Below, piece by piece: positions 55,601 to 60,070 of a stretch of DNA of 64,000 nt. The notes below the pieces were generated by a model, which was not told the DNA's origin, did not search any database, and was given only the letters and a program-made list of their open reading frames with translations. The position numbers were made by a program, and so were the translations under genes. Where the stretch lies: NCBI RefSeq assembly GCF_036046055.1, contig NZ_CP107939.1:4216001-4280000 (forward strand). The letters are read 5' to 3'. Position 1 is the first letter of the stretch, and each line of letters starts with the position of its first letter. The stretch is from Nocardia sp. NBC_00403 (GTDB lineage Bacteria; Actinomycetota; Actinomycetes; Mycobacteriales; Mycobacteriaceae).

Positions 55601-58600
55601 TGTAGTAGCGGACGCTGCCGGGGTCGCCGTTACGGGCGGCGCGGTTCTCGGCTTGGATGTCGATATCGCGGGACAGCGCGGAGCGGCCGGTGACCGCGAC
55701 ATGCAGGCCGCCGAGTTCACGAGTGACCACATCGATCGGGATGTCGACCCCGCGAGCGCCCTGCATATTGATGATCAGGACCTTGCCCTTGGTGCCTGCC
55801 GCGTCGAATATCTGTTGCAGGTTTTCCTCGGCGTGGATGCCTTGTTCGAGGAACCATTTCGCGTCCACCGCGACATGCTCGACTTTCACCATGCTCGACA
55901 GTTCGGCGACTATATCGTTGCGGTCGCACAGGATCAGCTGCGGGCGGCCGGTCTTCTGCATCTCCTTGATATCGGCGACGATAGTCTGCAACTTCGCGGC
56001 CTCGTCCTTCGAGATCGTGTCATCCATGACCTTCAGCTGCGACTCTTTGAAACGGTCTATTCCGGTGACATCGCTCCCGAGGAGCTCCTTGAGGCGGCCC
56101 GCGGAGCCGTGCGCGGTGCCTGAGGCTCCGGTGACCTTGTCATAGTTTTCCTGGCTGAACAGGCGTTGCGCGGTAATGGATTTCGAACTGTTCGGGTCAT
56201 GGCGGATGGCCAGACCGTGTTTGGCTTCGATCGCTTGGGCCAGGCCGCCGTTCCATCGGCTCTCGGTGGAGGTTTCCGCATCGAACATCACCTTGTGGGT
56301 GGTCTGATCGATGATGAATATCCGTTCCTGCCCGTCGATTTCATGCCGAACGTAGTGCACGTTCTCGAGGTATTCCCATTTGGCGGCCGCTGCCAGGTTC
56401 AGCCGGCTCAGTTGCTCGGGAGTCAGTTCGCGGCCCAGTTGGAGCTCCAGCTTCTGGCGGCCGGTCTCCGTGAGATTCGCGGGCCCGCCGCGTTGCTCCG
56501 GCGTGCGCCCGAAATCGGAGGCGTCCAGGACGCCCTCCAGGGCTATTTTGAGGAAGTTGTGGGCGTCGTTAACCTGCGCGGCGACCTCGGGTGAGGCCAG
56601 CTTGCCTGCACCCTCGGACAGGAAGTATGTGGTGACGGCGTGCACGAGCGCCTCGTCGATCTCGTCGATCGCGGCACGACGGCCGGGTACCCAGTTCCCG
56701 CGCAGTGCGGCGAAACCCACATCCTGTTGGGTGCCGATGTAGATGGTGGGTTTACCCGGTGTGGGAGTTGGTGGCGCGGTGTCCGGGTTCATCCGCACGA
56801 TCTCGAAACCGAGCGCGCCCAAAACCTGCTGGTATCTGATGTATTCGCGGTTGGCGAGGTTGTCTCGCGTGGTGATCACTTGCACCGCGCCATGTTCGAT
56901 GGCGTCGCGTGCTGCGTGTGCCATGAAGACCAGCGATTTACCCTCGCCTGCGTCCATGTTCACGATGCTCTCGCGCATGGATATCGTCGCGGCGACCTGT
57001 GTCCAGCGCAGTACCTTGTCCTCGCCGCGTCGGATCACCTCGATCAGCGCCGCTGTCGCATCAGCCGGACTGCCGCGCAACATCTCGACGAGGGTTTCGT
57101 TGGAGGCGTTCACCAACCGTTGTGCCTCCGGGATATCCGGCCCCGAGCGCGCCGCATAATCCTTCAAGATGTCCTCGGCGATTTGCCGCATCTCATCGGG
57201 CGTCTGGGTGGTCGGATGTTCCCCATTCGGTTGCTCGCCCGACTGGTCGACAGGGGTGGTCGACTCCTCGGTCCCGGGTTTACCCGCCCGATCCGCAGCG
57301 TTCGCCGGATCCACTGGTGGTTCCGGCTCTGCGGTTCGTGGCTGCTGCCCGCTCCCGGTTTCGTCGGCCGGTTTGTGTTGATCGGATCGCGCCTCGGGGG
57401 CTACCGGGTGCTCGGAGGAGCCGTCGGTGTCGCGGTTCGTGCTGGAACGTCCCGCTTCCGAAGGGGGTGCGTCGCCCTCGGAATGTCCGGTCGGGCCCTT
57501 TGGTACCGGCTCCGAGACGACGGCGGGCGCGTCGGGACCCGCAGGGCCGTCGGAACTCTTTGCGGAGCCGGGTAGGTCGCGCGCCACGGCCAGGGGAGCG
57601 TCGATGGGATTGAGCTCTGGTGCGGGCCCGGAATTGTTCGCTTTCCATCCGGCGGGTTTTTGGGCCCAGCCCGCCTTTTCCGGGCCGAATGCAGACACCG
57701 CACCGGGATTCTTCGGCTGGTTGTGCGGTACCGATACGTCGAGCTTCGGTGGCGTGGCGTCGGCCTTGGCGGACACCGTCGCGCGGGATCCGGTTTGTGG
57801 TGCTCGGCCCGCCTCTGCGGCGACTTGGCGATCCTGGCCTCGTTGCGGCGACCCGGCCGGACTTTCCGAACGAGTACGAGCCGGACCCGCATCCGCAGGA
57901 TGCGCGGCCGCGCCCTCGCCATGCCCCGCACCAGCGGGAACCGCCGAGGCGGCGGGGATCGGTTGCGGCAGTTCGCTGTTCGCATCGGCTTCGGCGGGAT
58001 GTGCCCGTGGACCGTCGGCTGCTTCTGGCTCGACATGCTGCGGTGCGCCTGCGGAGTCGTCCGGTGCGGGAGTTTGCCGCTGGGCTGCTGATGGCGGGGC
58101 GGCCTGCTCGTCGACGTGGGTACCCGTGTTGACCGGTTCGTGGTCGGCGGAAGGCGGTTTCGGGCCACCGGCGGGCTCGGCAGTGGGATGCGCAGCGGGG
58201 GTCTCGGAATCGACCGGCGGGGCGGCGTTGGGCTCGGCCGCCGGGGCTCCCGGCTCGGCGTGCGCGGGACCCCGCTCGTCGACGTGGGTAGGCGCGTTGG
58301 CCGGTTCGTGGTCGGCTGGATGCGGTTTCGGACCAGCAGTTCCCTGCCCGGGACCGGGATGCTGAATCGGTTGCGCTGCGGGCTCATCGGGGTGCTGGCG
58401 CGCGCCGACGACGTTGTTGTCCGCGGGACTGCGCGGCGCACTGCTGACCACGGGGGGATCGGCGGGTTGTGCCGCGCCGAGGGTGTTGACCTCTGTGTGT
58501 AGGGCGCGGCCGTGGTCGGGCGCGTACACCGACTGGATCTGCGGCGCTTTGTTCGCGGGCAGCTGTTCGCCGCCAGGCTGCTGGATTTGCTCGGCACGGA

Positions 58601-59903
58601 CCTGGTTGACGCCGTCGGGGAACACAGCGGCCGGATCCTTGGGCTTCCAGATACTGATGTTGTAGTCCTCGCGCGCGAACGACGCCGGTCGCGAGACCAG
58701 GTCGGTCGCGGGCTGGCGAAGCAGTGCCACGAGCTGGTCGATTTGCTGGTGGACCTCGGCCGGGTCGCCTCTGAGGATGCCGTGCTGGGCGAGAGCGTTG
58801 GTGAGCGCCTCGGTAAGCGGGCCGGGACGAGGGGCGACATGAGGGGCGGCTACAGCAGGTGTGCCGCCGGCGAGAGCGGTGGCGGCGAGAGCCCTGGCGG
58901 CGCGGGGGACGCCGGAAGGAGCGGTTACGGCTGGTGCGCGTCCGCCAGCGCGGATGTCGGCGGCGCCGTGTGCGGCGCCGCCGAGGAGAGCGCCGGTAAC
59001 GGCAGGCAGCAGGGTCTCACCGATGGCGTCGAGAGTGACCTCTTGGCCGGAGGCCACTATCGATGTGTAGGCGCCGGCGATGCCGCCGACGAGTCCGCCG
59101 GAAACCGCGACGACTACCGTGCCGCCGAGTTGGTAGGCGACCCGTCCGGCGGTGCTACTGGCGCCCTCGGCCAGTGCGACCGTTTTCGGGACAATCAGCT
59201 CGCCGAACTGCTTGGCCGCGGCCCCGCCTGCGGCACCGCCGAAAAAGCCGGCAAGCGTAGAGACCAAGGCGGACTGCTTGTCGAACTTCGGGCGATTGCC
59301 TGCGAATTCCTGAACGATTTGCAGACCGATGTTGAGGCCACCGAGCTGCGCGGCGCCCCAGAACCCCGATTTGACCGCCAGCACGAGTGTGCTGCGTTGG
59401 GCGGTGGACTTCGCGGCCTGCGCGGCGAGGAGTTCGATGAACTTCTGTCTGGCGATCTGCAACGCCGTTTGCGTTGCCGCACGGTCGATCTGCATCTCGA
59501 CCACCGCGACCCCGGGGGCGAAGGCGAATAGCACCGCGGCGCGGGCGAACTGCCACACCAGAAACACCGCGAACCCGATGACCGTCCACTTCTGCAGTTC
59601 GGTGCTGTTCGCACTCTCGTACAGTTGTTCGGCAAGTGAGTCGTTGCACTCGGCTTGAGCACGAAACTTCGCAGCCAGATCCCGATGATTCTGGGCTGCC
59701 GCGTCACCCGCTTTCCCGCGGACGGTGGTTTCCGCCTTCTCGGCCAGGGCGTCCTGGTACTCGGCGGCTGCGCGGCATTGCTCAGCAACGTCCGACCAAT
59801 AGTCGGCCGCAGCGCGCGTTGAGGTTTCATCGCCGCGCGGGTAATGCCCTGCCACACACTCCATTACCGGAGGTGGCAGCCACGGCGGTAACTCCAGGCC
59901 CAT
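37605..59903 (-). CDS. Giant 7,432-residue modular T7SS-type effector (polymorphic-toxin-like)
   Basis: One uninterrupted reading frame of 22.3 kb. Order: CpnT/WXG100-like N-terminus (1-320); proline-rich linker; SecA-like ATPase (895-1480); helical region; GHKL/RsbW-like ATPase (2150-2420); HELGH zincin (2840-3050); helical region; P/T repeats; sigma region 2/4-like modules (3855-4390); papain-like 1 (4395-4570); MFS 1 (4610-5010); papain-like 2 (5025-5200); P-rich; kinase-like region (5510-6000); MFS 2 (6235-6640); papain-like 3 and 4 (6642-6990); sugar-transferase-like end (7090-7225); helical tail. The CpnT-like start and the WXG100 and YbaB-like genes upstream mark it as a secreted ESX substrate. 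ATG 59903 has no strong Shine-Dalgarno. Enzymatic cargo suggests attack on protein, membrane and transcription targets. No single known protein of this layout is recalled. Confidence 0.85.
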   Translation of the reverse strand: MGLELPPWLPPPVMECVAGHYPRGDETSTRAAADYWSDVAEQCRAAAEYQDALAEKAETTVRGKAGDAAAQNHRDLAAKFRAQAECNDSLAEQLYESANSTELQKWTVIGFAVFLVWQFARAAVLFAFAPGVAVVEMQIDRAATQTALQIARQKFIELLAAQAAKSTAQRSTLVLAVKSGFWGAAQLGGLNIGLQIVQEFAGNRPKFDKQSALVSTLAGFFGGAAGGAAAKQFGELIVPKTVALAEGASSTAGRVAYQLGGTVVVAVSGGLVGGIAGAYTSIVASGQEVTLDAIGETLLPAVTGALLGGAAHGAADIRAGGRAPAVTAPSGVPRAARALAATALAGGTPAVAAPHVAPRPGPLTEALTNALAQHGILRGDPAEVHQQIDQLVALLRQPATDLVSRPASFAREDYNISIWKPKDPAAVFPDGVNQVRAEQIQQPGGEQLPANKAPQIQSVYAPDHGRALHTEVNTLGAAQPADPPVVSSAPRSPADNNVVGARQHPDEPAAQPIQHPGPGQGTAGPKPHPADHEPANAPTHVDERGPAHAEPGAPAAEPNAAPPVDSETPAAHPTAEPAGGPKPPSADHEPVNTGTHVDEQAAPPSAAQRQTPAPDDSAGAPQHVEPEAADGPRAHPAEADANSELPQPIPAASAVPAGAGHGEGAAAHPADAGPARTRSESPAGSPQRGQDRQVAAEAGRAPQTGSRATVSAKADATPPKLDVSVPHNQPKNPGAVSAFGPEKAGWAQKPAGWKANNSGPAPELNPIDAPLAVARDLPGSAKSSDGPAGPDAPAVVSEPVPKGPTGHSEGDAPPSEAGRSSTNRDTDGSSEHPVAPEARSDQHKPADETGSGQQPRTAEPEPPVDPANAADRAGKPGTEESTTPVDQSGEQPNGEHPTTQTPDEMRQIAEDILKDYAARSGPDIPEAQRLVNASNETLVEMLRGSPADATAALIEVIRRGEDKVLRWTQVAATISMRESIVNMDAGEGKSLVFMAHAARDAIEHGAVQVITTRDNLANREYIRYQQVLGALGFEIVRMNPDTAPPTPTPGKPTIYIGTQQDVGFAALRGNWVPGRRAAIDEIDEALVHAVTTYFLSEGAGKLASPEVAAQVNDAHNFLKIALEGVLDASDFGRTPEQRGGPANLTETGRQKLELQLGRELTPEQLSRLNLAAAAKWEYLENVHYVRHEIDGQERIFIIDQTTHKVMFDAETSTESRWNGGLAQAIEAKHGLAIRHDPNSSKSITAQRLFSQENYDKVTGASGTAHGSAGRLKELLGSDVTGIDRFKESQLKVMDDTISKDEAAKLQTIVADIKEMQKTGRPQLILCDRNDIVAELSSMVKVEHVAVDAKWFLEQGIHAEENLQQIFDAAGTKGKVLIINMQGARGVDIPIDVVTRELGGLHVAVTGRSALSRDIDIQAENRAARNGDPGSVRYYTSPTDNLYALTSNPLVRQDVIKYVNEYTQAAAEHQAAPSANTRARLNRAESDLRALVEPLQEAAATKHQQLAAPADHTSGPNTRAPPPDQTDDDKRTKHPPPINQLPQTSSGGALSAATAGQQEPLSGKVDKWQTDDTHTLLQQAQGGHPAATQALRQRLGPATLQHVFTTLGWDPAHGTAAAPVQQLAHAINAAGFRAAQHDGWQVPQNGELGDWLGEKQRNVLWDALGHLEHAQVEHFADAQDALRQGHELTEPQLATYSSLTQLVQAHAPASVVNTPTTSAPRAELDEPATATSRAALDDAPALTPRAALDDAAAPAPRAGLEDPAASDTNITPTASHSAPANPAATRTANSAPATQADQTTPAPNEHPDTPTPNEDTAESNSATPWFGRTPTAEPGAKSPIKGTAPGSDRNKKPTQKQVPGSNSEEAGAVQATKPDLALRPLITADGSAGKPISGNPAQPAVSSNQQAQQPITGKAQVTAPETTGPGIAVPTQAFDDSNLAADLGLSGPQGGKARGSHVPGDVPEWAMAFHHNPDGTEWGAGAPQHQRDQGRTAEPDGDLQTPADPHPAAGDIDVAALLESYTPQQVEQALVLIDEELRSLDATHRRRLPTLPSFATLTEWLAERLAHEAEAQQLGKSAISLAEWHSKTTALGISLATTLGLEAPGTEWTGRSSSDPLHELRKISRHPDAPPAIKQLVEIATRFLGLEDIAAAVEPIHELMADWPVAEHLDVALGAAWELALQARANNGGIPDISGTILGEPGNRWVQIEVTDDSRDLPARETDDHRAWSAVDLLDIRADSWGWKLPHSGRKTVWFKLFETDDYGDPSRATPEPGVTETLEPGAVAQGVRAVRRASTAFLTQTGWSIDQCDETIVLLSDFVGNVHLHAPGSEARVRVFRSGNVFRFEIGDDGDGLPERRAESDPNTVTDQALEGDELAQFEAGVRVDGTHGRGIGLLESLSSAWGVDLERDGSKTLWFEMQIENPDLPQPTEDGPSDQPRHALPAEATPANQSVPPESGSVKPTAAQQGDQALTTSELDQARADLAALLGIEADLLSTDDSLQRALIQVWSKLRGLDDKGWRALSTGRRLAELPHWIGKWMVADAAFRSPGRSIVEDEHLFAETVALEDDLPRLLGVPRFGLRLGGTNSQYPLTALRRLSEEAAESSGIGQLVEAITRFLDLDSATYSNVGHYQSPAEVADEFESRHSGTRITGLAKISSRGGHIVTQTVHYLLDRYPIGLPRIGVTLLGDTKGVVRRATFQINSSSVSAKSIELGFGLDSGTTISDADIRTAVFKAYAEGMIFASQWRITARAIRTLQQHYGEKPGFEAWLPTQFGADCIRKDGTLDLRQAVATSFEKVEQDAPNATTGQQLLHKLTVDLAREFDGKDRSTFPGPVTESELAQQRAKASIVAEIANELHVELIGFELVDIELETVQEIAEELRSKAAAGHDLPDEVIVTPIKDASAHAAMESGKKIIRIHEEVAINSYGYRQFNADSVDSGFFSGPRDKPYKNLMGHELGHISARKGIVDDALYIESEKSDWEWLGPELVKLFVRTNRPETLDEITPWLIRELSGYSFNRDENAEHIHVTAELLAEAFNSDGWYGALPTQAQTLIRDYVISEAAKHRNEATPPGPTEITNAAVPSNDHPRTQLPSARYDDEGPRSPADNRSEQRSLPPNAGPTPPGTSQPGPETSTTSSEVPLTAPTTPAAQQGNHQPTGQAVSARNEVDPATAENPYRTSRDQDRLRALLDAVTREHANAMFGRAGAERVALLEHARMLLTEELTAESTPNSQISDARRELLRTFSSAVEEWLHKAAHVPVAEAEARQAEPSGVEREQIIQDARDRFSESVRSFVVATSKLGAVQDGDPTEANRTGLLNGIEIDRVRRVADQIGEELSRAAEIPESESTDGLALDSDSLYVLQDNFAALDDLIAVLENPYAEIGRARLEALTENFRAAAAYLEAAQAVRYVEQPGSTATEREQRLANARAEYEAAHNRVGELIAQLDASGSRPQAPAPHEQAWPESGTTTPTEPQHFPQGPARQGPNNTTPPAAHEVPQHQSWQDLLDTSALPDAPQQPVWPTANTEAPSTSQQQAWPESSTTTPSELQHFPEDPAWQEPNNTTPPAAQEVPQQQSWKDLRETSGSPAVPDAPQQPVWPAANTGTPSASGQTSLSGTPQGRTAERDDASNGAATSSAAHASPWSKAKTTGPVNATTPWSSVPAAGAARSAAGSLGEVDALGNRVRRPRMPREKQNPLPGQHLAFHNDPDKPNPKGWVDPAATESPAPQQTPPPSLPDGSVPADQVLAADEPPVAPATDPADATPESPTAPQPDENGSDRLPVAPLDPNQPVPGTAGNDYPEGPIGTSAPEQDEPVGIGPEQTHAASEPESATPPQPAQSVSEGTPSVDPTGVVVLLDLVPDSTPTFRYVLDVVGDPWTAEYLTAEIFSRAATTPVLDADTADTRLDAITKTVITQYGLGFNRLRRALVTAAGAKTPAGMHGGLVTLAGAETLQRGLERLPEKTREVLALRFGTRPVAQVVRIAGLEQRVVTRLEREGLRQLLETISELGASPHAQVPAAQIVSALARSSIVDRLPPIVREALTDDPSALADCLDQLTPAQRQILNLRFRRGMTVNESAQALERSVSAVKVLQRDAVLHLARLLEAEAGNEPLEVVMHALGKERESFNAALRQLGDLQRAAVAARLLHEQPLNVVAQALGKDHRNHYSKGIRRLAAILLGDAAGRAGAGPDRKLVNRTPPEILDAAARKLTDPDHRRIIRLRFVHGRSGEEVAETLGIGVRALELREYRAVQNVAEQLRARRAPAQRPTTADMDAHVTIETVSGDKPSHSPFDTAELVAALAGSTIVEDLPPIVGYALGNDQQALQDCIQQLLPEHLQVLHHRFQLEQSPAQTAEALGRTEDAIDTMQRAIFLRLATQLEEQLGSQPLAVVQNTRGTTIEVADYIRTCLNQTLDVTWALGYDKTTRPTTTVKTWKDLEKGLDNRFTRVDPPATTTPGTHPLAHILDKLEDPTNDIDTIVFVIDDGETAHSFTATTTPGGPTLIFDTNIPEPPTPATESKQNNRPTPRVRDREGWEKLHIEKPVAVFTREYRRTSEGNLEALPQLDPEGPTQEEREHEILGPPAEGSNQPANPDEPAKSWLQWIRARMRPKHRNLTLRFWGSATAGAGSAGLVSTLSLVFLDMGASLQAIGLTAAVTQAATVISQFLSGPLADRINNRRMLQWLSATSAAVMAGVGSWVLWDLPHALPVAMGAAVVGAVLDAFASSSANVYGRDLAITLEEKKVANKLRIVERSVAGAIGKAVVPVLERISTVFPFLTSTVTSLVNLLALSMLPTIEDEEEEKKKEKAGFFDGARAMWQDSYLRGVLLLAIPALFGVQTASFQLAQLLHGGGFSAAVMVLLSVGIVSGSLLTHLLMPKSLIDRANVKWTYPTQLAAYAGLVAAYATTTDPLILWLASALTGATGYLNNVPFAGYLQAKVPENAEGGAWSTLLSFSAAGGILGGIFGSYLLTAAGGYWGGLINGGILGTTALAYTALGFFTRKGAGELPPSGDGSTEHPESGASLPLPAAVEECAIQLSRTFYALNHNSSARKPDDTDPAWQSDKNYKPTEAILGTKLRQHRIKGDGAIADIVETVRRRRNGIDTAAIVVQKGKKAHGFIIVNVEDTVFVFDTLIDGDGPHVRYYSDDENDENRWESAYQDIDKAFVSYFTSKDDTLTPIVRRFRDRLRLPRHPLKFEGPPPEAPGTSGTPTEPNDGEAVPTTERAVTDPDPVPEFRGRPDDDVVELLHRYFDAKEAADPLAAEIRAEAEQRIPDDGDRAYAERYVANERHTAALAAESGITPEQQLTEPPPISSAGRLPQTAWVPLPRDANVAAPQEESIDPTPSVPDHDGIDRAPEANGASAEQETHNPSDAPAPEPHNPGTLDNRPPQQKGTSPWALRRVPKGATGNPAPTGKSQDRGAEPIPTPWQRVPTEPVRAQDDTSADHDARHSAAHSTPSAPRDMAAPQNLPTGNGRGDEPHEPRPTPPQHAPSRVEVSGIDHGDTAPVVADATSAALPPSVRRALDAADNTVAEMVAEALRKLRHLGVDTTALHLKDVQQLEEEIRNLEDRQDARLEELLRGLVFDDRLFRLLGEQRAMPAAIGHFKFLKPLVEEAHKYLHEVREALAIRAARELPPTEDAIMVAEGVWKVRNERIVVMSPLLGQERLLDQNPELREWAVREGIPIDYRRVHIDGRGQLTVEPVSGVHDQPESGIRYYFPTVDSDHDRIFWMNDLTDGRPFAEKVAEAKASGVLSRKVLKPDIGNPTMARTVVLITYKNGYKVIEKSVRTEAQAIAEVLGARTLSDAGALMPKVLRPSKRVILMEYKPGDFIPREETNPLNPLFHTPSGQALGLGDMLVRPGDRYEGGNVVKQYGFLVVPYDLGNGYQLTWPRNGFSDHFMDGTDSFAKMRAHNVPKAKLAEVRQRIIASESEYACLGVPGWYSEVLSIFNLIENHAQDEAPPPSVQPAEAQRILELLRDKMAYDLGIKYRYRRTPQEWSTEVTQLRQRHAGNPEVFLEIDLFDKLNTVILHGLEEWQARFDRGIQSTVAESRPPDAHPAGLDRAAASLRQGAIRSAAGPSEPHGSGENDGQARSVDAQPGIPSSDPTQLATAPGTAAEPGPTNATAEGRTPAQPTTPQPTAGTPIAEPAAHQAHPRAHALQWDPRFAELLRGADDAGRPMRDEHNTAVAPLHIGRGLPPQMLAHRFPPGDGQELPQGPAAHPTPSPAAERHNSGVTPSGEKKSLLSVIRTDLNVGIRLASEFLNEIGFAILNSAMSIWMVDNAGPGLAGAIAALTPVPIILGANIAGYLTDYFSPKKLMKGSAIVGTVTAATATVALATGTSYAVPILVATTLVESGLSLIYGSASGKVSAWMTADAKTGLTRFNNLKQNFTRVVGGLGPILLSAGAAFPPLVNLATNVVNVASMSGVPDLPTERKEGSIWKELPTSVTAGRHAVYDHPLTRRINNGLSLHNFYLGMQSIPFATMLLDSGMTGTQIGVVSTLVPAGAVLGNGIYKLLAKVRIKRLLDARMASLAGAAVVQAMAITSDPWITAAALGASWTILGSAAIPITTYAREKTPQAVRGRAGAVRLQTSMAGFGLGSLVGGGAVSLLGNQPGSAAIAAGVGAITAWSVLRRVFKPEKARKLLNSINQTAEALWALGLNEGIKTERRLKNWTDLRDAIANQLIETHLGPDTAAPLAHILDAVEDPDNDIDTVVVFVEYGKSKNLHPYTITNVGGHVVIFDTNIPDPEITDVDDPDRIPRVRTREEWQQSYPHDIKKAYIAEFTTDGDNNLINPHPTGPDQPTPPDPIVVRNCAIHLVRIFRALGGNPDAPEPDDKDLRWKAEDNWKTVEPALGTQLRPIQTGDDGLAEVIEIVRTRRNGIDTVVLVDEDDANSHGYLITNVEGQILVFDILANAPRSIKTAHGITLNHISSAIDNPDINTPRVRNYDGDEHGQNKWQPANQNPKRRFAAYFKNEDGIPTPLPQPLRARAHSQHPHNIQGPPTEDPPTPDHEPTQPTSDSEPIRAAEPVGPKGVSDQVIPQETPANGAATSIEVEPTPAVVDETPTRPEAERPDAREAEAALLRRPGFRYVASVPRAAPGELSGRAWSESPQRHAWERSWLTEQGPRLGALGALTAAALEAEVLMGFSNTSPGPLLIAQDRLRLPGEKIPIWKFRTLPVGAPEQSGGSDTTNRASAIGRAARALSLDELPQYCYTALVATRPLLDLDRDLMKPPVLTDAEREYWNSIARDGVFGLHFPGSRSQEAQDLEYLRARFEADVVLDDIGCQRGYEYIMDDVVGPYLHQTAIQLRDGDGAGQSSAEDQVGRWFASIVADMMAAPPDAAPMLLHQALEAQARLDVATLSAEDRVVQQFASRVSELLDGHYDFGTYLHHRQRPEGPAFIEDVRAAVALRHPDDAAAQVPFLRALLELAA
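38229..38636 (-). other. Giant protein module: bacterial sugar-phosphotransferase-like domain
   Basis: Residues about 7090-7225: GPLLIAQDRLRLPGEKIPIW with KFRTL, then IGRAARALSLDELPQY and VATRPLLD. This matches the core of undecaprenyl-phosphate sugar-1-P transferases (Asp-Glu in LDELPQ), but the N-terminal membrane-reentrant helix is missing. Confidence 0.6.
38934..39491 (-). other. Giant protein module: papain-like domain 4 (subtype B)
   Basis: Cys6813 (RNCAIHL), His6895 (SHGYLIT), Asp6910 (VFDIL): spacing 82 and 15. Closely resembles domain 2 (VRNCAIHLVRIFRALGG; RTRRNGIDTVVLV). Confidence 0.6.
39534..39980 (-). other. Giant protein module: papain-like domain 3 (subtype A, Cys replaced by Ser)
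   Basis: Ser6646 (LNSINQT) stands where domain 1 has Cys; His6726 (NLHPYTI) and Asp6741 (IFDTNIP) are kept; spacing 80 and 15. Probably a non-catalytic or altered domain. Confidence 0.55.
39984..41201 (-). other. Giant protein module: MFS-type membrane domain 2
   Basis: Residues about 6235-6640: about 10-12 helices with GYLTDYFSPKKLMKGSA (MFS motif) and PQAVRGRAGAVRLQTS in the second half. Paralogous in layout to MFS domain 1. Confidence 0.8.
41904..43376 (-). other. Giant protein module: possible kinase-like fold
   Basis: Residues about 5510-6000. Helical front half, then TVVLITYKNGYKVIEKSV (candidate nucleotide Lys), EAQAIAEVLGARTLS, hinge-like RVILMEYKPGDFIP, GLGDMLVRPGDRYEGGN and VVPYDLGN, resembling HipA/PI3K-like catalytic and metal loops. 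Weak evidence; it may be a novel fold. Confidence 0.35.
44304..44831 (-). other. Giant protein module: papain-like domain 2 (subtype B)
   Basis: Cys5031 (EECAIQL), His5114 (KAHGFII), Asp5129 (VFDTLID): spacing 83 and 15. Shares RRRRNGIDT and LGTKLR blocks with domain 4. Confidence 0.6.
44874..46076 (-). other. Giant protein module: MFS-type membrane domain 1
   Basis: Residues about 4610-5010: about 10-12 hydrophobic helices, MFS loop-2/3 motif GPLADRINNRRML, a charged central loop EDEEEEKKKEK, and a second half GYLQAKVPENAEGGAWS. Confidence 0.8.
46194..46721 (-). other. Giant protein module: papain-like domain 1 (subtype A)
   Basis: Cys4407 (IRTCLNQ), His4488 (TAHSFTA), Asp4504 (IFDTNIP): Cys-His-Asp spacing 81 and 16 residues, as in Tox-PL/protein-glutaminase-type toxins. 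GHPLAHILDKLEDPTNDIDT-type segment precedes the His. Confidence 0.6.
46734..48341 (-). other. Giant protein module: sigma-70 region 2 and 4-like repeats
   Basis: Residues about 3855-4390. Region 2-like RYVLDVVGDPWTAEYLTAEI (about 3865), then four HTH units opening LERLPEKTREVLALRF (3958), LDQLTPAQRQILNLRFRRG (4053), LTDPDHRRIIRLRFVHG (4208) and LLPEHLQVLHHRFQLEQ (4328), each followed by a typical recognition-helix segment (e.g. VNESAQALERSVSAVKVLQR). Confidence 0.7.
49096..49549 (-). repeat. Two tandem copies of a P/T/Q-rich repeat in the giant gene
   Basis: Copies at about 49096-49328 and 49329-49549 (about 230 bases each) encode near-identical stretches such as PAWPESSTTTPSELQHFP, NNTTPPAAQEVPQQQSW and DAPQQPVWPAANT. 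A flexible linker with recent duplication. Confidence 0.75.
50754..51386 (-). other. Giant protein module: zincin metallopeptidase
   Basis: Residues about 2840-3050. HELGH at 2956-2960 (MGHELGHISARKG) with a downstream LLAEAFNSD Glu as likely third ligand. The preceding region (VELIGFELVDIELETVQEI) parallels the zincin-like domain of the WXG100 protein at 60552-62228, which has lost HExxH. Confidence 0.72.
52644..53456 (-). other. Giant protein module: GHKL/RsbW-like ATPase segments
   Basis: Residues about 2280-2420 carry an N-box-like DFVGNVHLHA, G1 IGDDGDGLP and G2 HGRGIGLLESLSSAWGV ending in KTLWFEMQ. A degenerate copy precedes it (2150-2265: LDVALGAAWELALQA, IEVTDDSRDLPARE, ADSWGWKLPHSGRKTVWFKL). 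This is the layout of anti-sigma serine-kinase (RsbW) ATPases. Confidence 0.7.
55464..57221 (-). other. Giant protein module: SecA-like DEAD ATPase
   Basis: Residues about 895-1480. Walker A-like MDAGEGKSL (983-991; SecA has TGEGKT), DExD-like IDEIDEAL (1079), TGASGTA (1258; SecA MTGTA), NMQGARGVD (1379; SecA NMAGRGTD) and QAENRAARNGDPGS (1417; SecA GRSGRQGDPGS). All helicase/translocase motor motifs are recognisable in order. Confidence 0.8.
58944..59903 (-). other. Giant protein module: CpnT-like N-terminal secretion domain
   Basis: Residues 1-320: GLELPPWLPPPVMECVAGHY, DYWSDVAEQCRAAAEYQDAL, hydrophobic helix VIGFAVFLVWQFARAAVLFA, then glycine-rich helices (GFFGGAAGGAAAKQFGEL, GGLVGGIAGAYTS). 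This matches the N-terminal domain of CpnT-like ESX substrates. Confidence 0.75.
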
Positions 59904-60070
59904 CTACAGCCCGACCCCGTAACACCACATCTAGACAGGAACTCCCGTGCTCTCCGCCGTCCACCGACTTACCATCACCAATTCTTATCGACACCTGCGC
60001 GGACGGCCTCGGGAGTACTGCCGTCAGTGGGAAGATCCGCTCCAGCGACCCTGCCGGCCGTGTGACGAGA

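Noticed and set aside
37605..59903. Possibility that the giant frame is several adjacent genes or an assembly fusion
   Set aside because: No stop or frameshift over 22.3 kb, linkers of one style between modules, and no convincing internal ribosome-binding sites noticed. Experimental confirmation would still be decisive.
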